Positions 17,601 through 19,691 of a stretch of 19,691 nucleotides of DNA are shown here, piece after piece. Origin of the DNA: Chitinophaga pinensis (lineage in GTDB: Bacteria; Bacteroidota; Bacteroidia; NS11-12g; UBA9320); the NCBI GenBank assembly GCA_945890595.1, contig CAMDCQ010000017.1:1-19691 (forward strand). The letters are read 5' to 3'. How positions within the stretch are numbered: position 1 is the stretch's first letter; each line of letters begins with the position of its first letter. The translations under genes were made by a program, and so were the position numbers. The notes beneath the pieces are model-generated. The model had not been told where the DNA came from, did not search any database, and saw nothing but the letters and a program-made list of their open reading frames with translations.

Positions 17601-17645
17601 CATTACATGGTAAAAGTGCCTTATGGCAAATTGGTGAAGGGTTGA
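14616..17645 (+). CDS. dnaE: DNA polymerase III alpha subunit, short error-prone type
   Basis: A C-family polymerase of 1009 residues, shorter than replicative DnaE (about 1160), as in the damage-tolerance copies paired with dinB in this phylum. The N-terminal PHP domain begins MYLNCHTYYSFKYGTMS; its first metal motif reads HTYYS, so phosphoesterase activity is doubtful. The catalytic palm has GRGSGANS (333-340), PDFDIDF at about 372-378 (two catalytic Asp), and KYDVLAQRGLGKIKD with the third Asp. YGVMVYQEDV and FAKGHSASYA follow, then a helix-hairpin region and a C-terminal OB fold (ITGYLVHIKRTKTKGRIEQ). The PHP region contains two palindromic insertions in frame (14699-14730 and 15064-15097), adding CTNTPSRRVP and VGTALQGSSYIK. 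The frame is intact throughout, so the gene is probably functional. It is 54 bp after dinB. Confidence 0.95.
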   Translation: MYLNCHTYYSFKYGTMSPKELLCEANSSCTNTPSRRVPKEIKFALTDINSTSGCLYHAMECQNRGWPVILGVDFRTRNNQDFIAIATDNIGFQNINFYLSDLLANRNKTRDPIIGNAYIIYPYKNAPNRPLRNNEYIGVNHTELFLFQKHVGTALQGSSYIKGRGNSHVDKNKYVALNTVTFRNKRDFNAHRLLRAIDKNMLLSKLPLEEQGEMHHQFYTENKLRNLYAGHEYLLENTQKLLASCNLHFDFNDKSKLANKKTYSQTQAQDEKLLHHLAEEGLKYRYKGNITPEITERLQRELRVIKQCNFVPYFLINHGIVTYARSKGYFYVGRGSGANSLVAYLLRITNVDPIELDLYFERFINPSRKSPPDFDIDFSWRDRNDVTKYIFDTYPNTALMGAFVTFQAKSVIREIGKVLGLPADEIKNIQRVRDPNQLDHVARLCLLYSHYIHGFPNHLSVHSSGIVVTEKPIQYYGATSMPPKGFPTAHFDMHIAEDAGIYKYDVLAQRGLGKIKDTLQVIKQNQPDAPDFDIDDIDRFKQDEQIKDLLRRGDAIGCFYVESPAMRALMKKLEVDDYRGLVAASSIIRPGVSNSGMMTEYIKRHRDPEARKATHPVLAKILHDTYGVMVYQEDVLKVAHYFAGLTLEESDVLRRGMSFKFRQRTEFKEIEKLFFDNCTAKGYKPKLSQEVWTQIESFASYAFAKGHSASYAVESYQSLFLKAYYPLEYMVATINNFGGFYRTEQYIQEARLKGASVEAPCVNGSLFITTICGKIIKLGFQHVAQLEVKTVNAFLKERINNGAFTELDDFVNRVTISLEQVIILIRVNAFRFSNKSKHWLLWKAHFLLAETKSSFSHPKLFAFHNQTKNVAIPELVGMPYEDPMDEIEYLGFPLCSPFELVDDDMITHKTVASDFTKLLHRIITITGYLVHIKRTKTKGRIEQEMFFGTFMDREGVFFDSVHFPLSAQQYAFRGGGIYTLRGKVSEDFGHITLEAHYMVKVPYGKLVKG
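14699..14730. repeat. In-frame palindromic element, copy 1, inside dnaE
   Basis: Arms GAACACGCC (14705-14713) and GGCGTGTTC (14719-14727) are perfect 9-bp complements around a CTCGA centre, flanked by ATGTA on the left and CTA on the right. The same outer bases, ATGTA-GAAC and GTTCCTA, bound copy 2 at 15064-15097. Its first base falls on codon position 3, and it encodes CTNTPSRRVP between EANSS and KEIKFALTDIN, where the PHP domain would otherwise run directly into the LALTDIN-type strand. It looks like a slightly decayed copy of a once fuller palindrome. Confidence 0.7.
15064..15097. repeat. Perfect 34-bp palindrome, copy 2 of the in-frame element, inside dnaE
   Basis: The left arm ATGTAGGAACTGCCC (15064-15078) is followed by TGCA and its exact complement to 15097, so all 34 bases are self-complementary. 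This cannot reasonably be chance. It shares ATGTA-GAAC...CCCT..AGG...GTTCCTA with copy 1. Its first base falls on codon position 2, unlike copy 1, so a different peptide results (VGTALQGSSYIK at residues 151-162). In RNA it would form a very stable 15-bp hairpin in the coding sequence. Confidence 0.85.
15338..15392. repeat. Spaced inverted repeat inside dnaE
   Basis: ATTGGCAAGTT (15338-15348) and its exact complement AACTTGCCAAT (15382-15392) are separated by 33 bp. A shorter nested pair, GACTT and AAGTC, lies between (15363-15367 and 15375-15379). The right arm encodes KLANK in a stretch (NDKSKLAN) that may be extra relative to relatives. It could be a chance pair (about 0.3 expected) and is unrelated in sequence to the two palindromes upstream. 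Confidence 0.35.
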
Positions 17646-17710
17646 GGGGGTTTTATCGATTGACAAAAGCGCCTAACGGCTATCTCCAAAATATTACTAA
17701 AATAGTTTAC

Positions 17711-18155
17711 TTAATCCACCACTACCTTATGCTCTTCCACTCGTCCGTCTTGTCGCACTATTCTTACAAAATAAAACTGTGGTTCCAATTCAATCAAGCG
17801 GTCCTTTGAGTCGGATTGTTAAACCACCAGGCCCCTACTGTCTAATATAGTTATTGATTTTGGTTTTTTATTTTCTGATGGTGTTAAACAAAGTTTTCCG
17901 TTACCCGGATTGGGATATCAGGAGAATTGCTGTTTTTTTACATCCGTTATTCCGATTTTTTTTTAGAAAATTGCCGGGCAGGTTCCTTCCCTCCCACCAT
18001 TGGGCTACAAAATTTATTGTACTGTTACTAAAACACCGCAGCTGTTTAAATTAACGTAATCGTAAATCCACTTACCGCCTTTTTCAGGGTTCCTTATTTG
18101 AGCAAACAGCCCCGAAAAAAAGAAAAGAAAGGCCTCTAAAACAAGCTTGCATCAT
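17711..18155 (-). pseudogene. Decayed small T9SS-secreted protein gene
   Basis: The 678 bp between dnaE and era hold no intact gene, but the minus strand carries a readable remnant of about 148 codons. From 18155: MMQACFRGLSFLF, then a one-base frame change in a run of seven T/A (about 18114-18121), then FSGLFAQ, a typical Bacteroidota signal-peptide end, and IRNPEKGGKWIYDYVNLNSC. One frame then runs from 18100 to the final TAA at 17711-17713. It is broken by TAA (18014-18016), TAG (18005-18007), TAA (17963-17965), TGA (17918-17920) and TAA (17819-17821). Its C-terminal part is a type A T9SS sorting domain: IGITDVKKQQFS, YPNPGNGKLCL, SITILDSRGLVV, FYFVRIVRQDGRVEEHKVVV. The rest of the spacer (17646-17710, 18156-18310) shows nothing clear. 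Cargo function unknown. Confidence 0.82.
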
Positions 18156-18310
18156 ATCTTTGAATATACGCAAAAAAACTAAATGGCTTTACCTTATCAG
18201 ATGAACATTTCCTACATATGTATAAGATTCATCTCCTAGTCCCGCGATTTTTAAAATATAGGCGTAAACCTTCTCAATAATTTATTTTCTAGACTTACAC
18301 GAGACCTACC

Positions 18311-18318
18311 TACCTTTG
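18311..18318 (+). promoter_or_regulatory. Candidate -7 promoter box for era, possibly leaderless
   Basis: TACCTTTG matches TAnnTTTG exactly and ends 5 bp before the era ATG (18324). If it works as a -7 element, transcription would start at or within a few bases of the initiation codon. The context CTACCTTTGCTGC is almost the same as that before der (CTACCTTTGCCGC). No clear -33 TTG is visible. Confidence 0.5.
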
Positions 18319-18323
18319 CTGCA

Positions 18324-19205
18324 ATGTTCAAAACAGCATTTGTTACGATACTGGGCTTACCCAACGCAGGAAAATCTACTTTTCTAAATGCGGTACTGGG
18401 TGAAGATCTAGTGATTACCAACCCAAAAGCACAGACTACACGTCACCGTATTAAGGGAATACTAAACGATAAAGACTACCAACTCGTGTTTTCTGATACG
18501 CCTGGTATTATTAAAGAATCCGCCTACAGATTACAAGACGCCATGATGGGAGCTGTAAATGAATCTTTAGATGATGCAGATGTTGTACTGCTTATTTTAG
18601 ACGGTCAGTTTCCTAAGATTGAAGAGTTTGAAGCTTATAAAGACAAGATTACCTGTCCTTTGGTTATTGCCATGAATAAGGTGGATCTAGTTCAAGATCA
18701 AGAAAAACTACAGGCCGATATAGACAGGGTAAAAGAATACTTCGGCACCGAGTTAATATTTGCAGTAAGCGCAAAAGAAATCTTTAACGTAAGCGGCATT
18801 ATCGGCGCTCTTGTAGACCTAGCTCCCGAACATCCTGCTTTTTATGATACTGAATCTATTAGTGATGAAAATGTACGGTTTTTAGTAAGCGAGATGATTC
18901 GTGAGCAAATTTTAACGCAATTTAAAAAGGAAATTCCATACAGCGTTGAGGTTAGTGTAACAGAATACAACGAGAAAGAAAAACTAGACGAAATATATGC
19001 TACCATTTTTGTAGAACGCGACTCACAAAAAGGTATAATGTTAGGCAAAGGTGGCGCTGCAATTAAAAACTTAGGTATCGCCTCCCGCAAACGGATCGAA
19101 GATTTTATAAAAAAGAAAATTTTTCTTTCACTTAGCATTAAGGTAAAAAAAGACTGGCGTACCGACGATCAACAGTTGCAATACTTTGGTTATATAAAGA
19201 AGTAA
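18324..19205 (+). CDS. era: GTPase Era
   Basis: A 293-residue essential GTPase that binds the 3' end of 16S rRNA and helps mature the 30S subunit. The G1 loop GLPNAGKST is at 11-19, followed by the switch with QTTRHRIKGI (37-46), G3 DTPG (58-61), G4 NKVD (118-121) and SAKE as G5. The C-terminal KH domain carries GIMLGKGGAAIKNLG and ends KVKKDWR, as in the family. Length is normal and the frame intact. der follows 119 bp later with its own promoter-like box; era-der adjacency is a recurrent arrangement in Bacteroidota. Confidence 0.97.
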   Translation: MFKTAFVTILGLPNAGKSTFLNAVLGEDLVITNPKAQTTRHRIKGILNDKDYQLVFSDTPGIIKESAYRLQDAMMGAVNESLDDADVVLLILDGQFPKIEEFEAYKDKITCPLVIAMNKVDLVQDQEKLQADIDRVKEYFGTELIFAVSAKEIFNVSGIIGALVDLAPEHPAFYDTESISDENVRFLVSEMIREQILTQFKKEIPYSVEVSVTEYNEKEKLDEIYATIFVERDSQKGIMLGKGGAAIKNLGIASRKRIEDFIKKKIFLSLSIKVKKDWRTDDQQLQYFGYIKK

Positions 19206-19216
19206 ATTTTAAACAC

Positions 19217-19224
19217 TACCTTTG
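19217..19224 (+). promoter_or_regulatory. Candidate -7 promoter box for der
   Basis: TACCTTTG, an exact TAnnTTTG match, sits 12 bp after the era stop and 100 bp before the der start. This suggests der has its own promoter and a leader of about 95 nt, in contrast to era. No clear -33 element is seen. Confidence 0.45.
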
Positions 19225-19324
19225 CCGCCTTGTAAAAGGCACAACTTCTCCTGAAGATCTTCCAAAAAATTTTACAATAGGCTGCGGATAGCAGAAACAT
19301 AGCATTATTAAACAACATTAAACA

Positions 19325-19691
19325 ATGGCAGGAATAGTAGCGATAGTCGGAAGACCCAACGTCGGAAAATCAACTCTTTTTAACAGACTTATTGGTGAGC
19401 GTAAAGCAATCGTAGATGACGTAAGTGGCGTAACTCGCGATCGTCATTATGGTAAGAGTGAGTGGATAGGTAAAGAGTTTACCGTAATAGATACAGGCGG
19501 ATACGTAAAAGACAGTAAAGATATTTTTGAAAGTCACATTCGCGAACAGGTAATGTTAGCTATTGCTGAAGCGGATGTCTTGCTTTTCATGGTAGATGCT
19601 GTGTTAGATCCCAGTGATCTGGATATTGCTTTTGCTAAAATTGTGCGCCAAAGTAAGAAGCCATACCTCGTTGTAGCTAATAAAGCGGACA
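19325..19691 (+). CDS. der: Ribosome biogenesis GTPase Der, N-terminal part (3' end outside window)
   Basis: The ATG at 19325 opens a frame that stays open to the window edge (122 full codons). It encodes the first G domain of Der (EngA), the tandem-GTPase that acts in 50S subunit assembly: MAGIVAIVGRPNVGKSTLFN with G1 at 9-17, SGVTRDRHYG (G2), DTGGYV (G3), and NKAD (G4) as the last residues in view. The second GTPase domain and KH-like domain lie outside. No anomalies in the visible part. Confidence 0.96.
   Translation, partial: MAGIVAIVGRPNVGKSTLFNRLIGERKAIVDDVSGVTRDRHYGKSEWIGKEFTVIDTGGYVKDSKDIFESHIREQVMLAIAEADVLLFMVDAVLDPSDLDIAFAKIVRQSKKPYLVVANKAD

Noticed and set aside
17972..17990. Possible half copy of the dnaE palindrome in the pseudogene (minus strand GGAACCTGCCCGGCA)
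   Set aside because: It resembles the left arm of copy 2 but has an extra base and no matching right arm; probably coincidence.
17854..18054. A 66-codon plus-strand open frame in the spacer between dnaE and era
   Set aside because: It is antisense to the T9SS pseudogene, whose minus-strand protein signature is clear; the plus-strand translation shows no family motif.

Overview
The window comes from a Bacteroidota genome, most likely a marine or freshwater member of the Flavobacteriia or a near relative. Four things point there: A+T-rich DNA without obvious Shine-Dalgarno sites; promoter-like TAnnTTTG (-7) boxes before several genes; two signal-peptide beta-barrels and a lipoprotein typical of the phylum; and a decayed gene with a type IX secretion (T9SS) C-terminal sorting domain. 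Species cannot be fixed from the sequence.

Layout. 1-3401 (+): the end of 3-hydroxyanthranilate 3,4-dioxygenase, an SDR oxidoreductase, phosphatidylserine synthase (pssA) and serine hydroxymethyltransferase (glyA). 3402-6657 (-): a 684-residue lipoprotein followed by an overlapping beta-barrel gene, probably one envelope unit. 6720-8836: thiamine pyrophosphokinase (+) facing IMP dehydrogenase guaB (-), with overlapping stop codons. 8998-12306 (+): a secreted TPR protein and a GT39/ArnT-like glycosyltransferase whose N-terminus lacks an ATG. 12301-13206 (-): a second beta-barrel protein. 13350-17645 (+): a dinB-dnaE pair, the lesion-bypass polymerase cassette common in Bacteroidota, here without an adjacent lexA or imuA gene. 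17646-18323: no intact gene, but a decayed small T9SS cargo gene on the minus strand. 18324-19691 (+): the GTPases era and der, both with TACCTTTG boxes; der runs off the window.

Most genes are housekeeping (NAD precursor, phospholipid, one-carbon, thiamine and purine metabolism, ribosome assembly) mixed with envelope genes of unknown role. All three convergent junctions have stop codons that touch or overlap, so there is no room for ordinary terminators between them.

The most unusual signal is in dnaE. Two related palindromes (14699-14730 and 15064-15097, the second a perfect 34-bp palindrome) lie inside the open reading frame, in different codon phases. They add unrelated peptides to variable-looking parts of the N-terminal PHP region. 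They look like copies of a small palindromic mobile element that can insert in frame into protein-coding DNA. The second is the T9SS pseudogene at 17711-18155, still readable from signal peptide to sorting domain through five internal stops and one frameshift.
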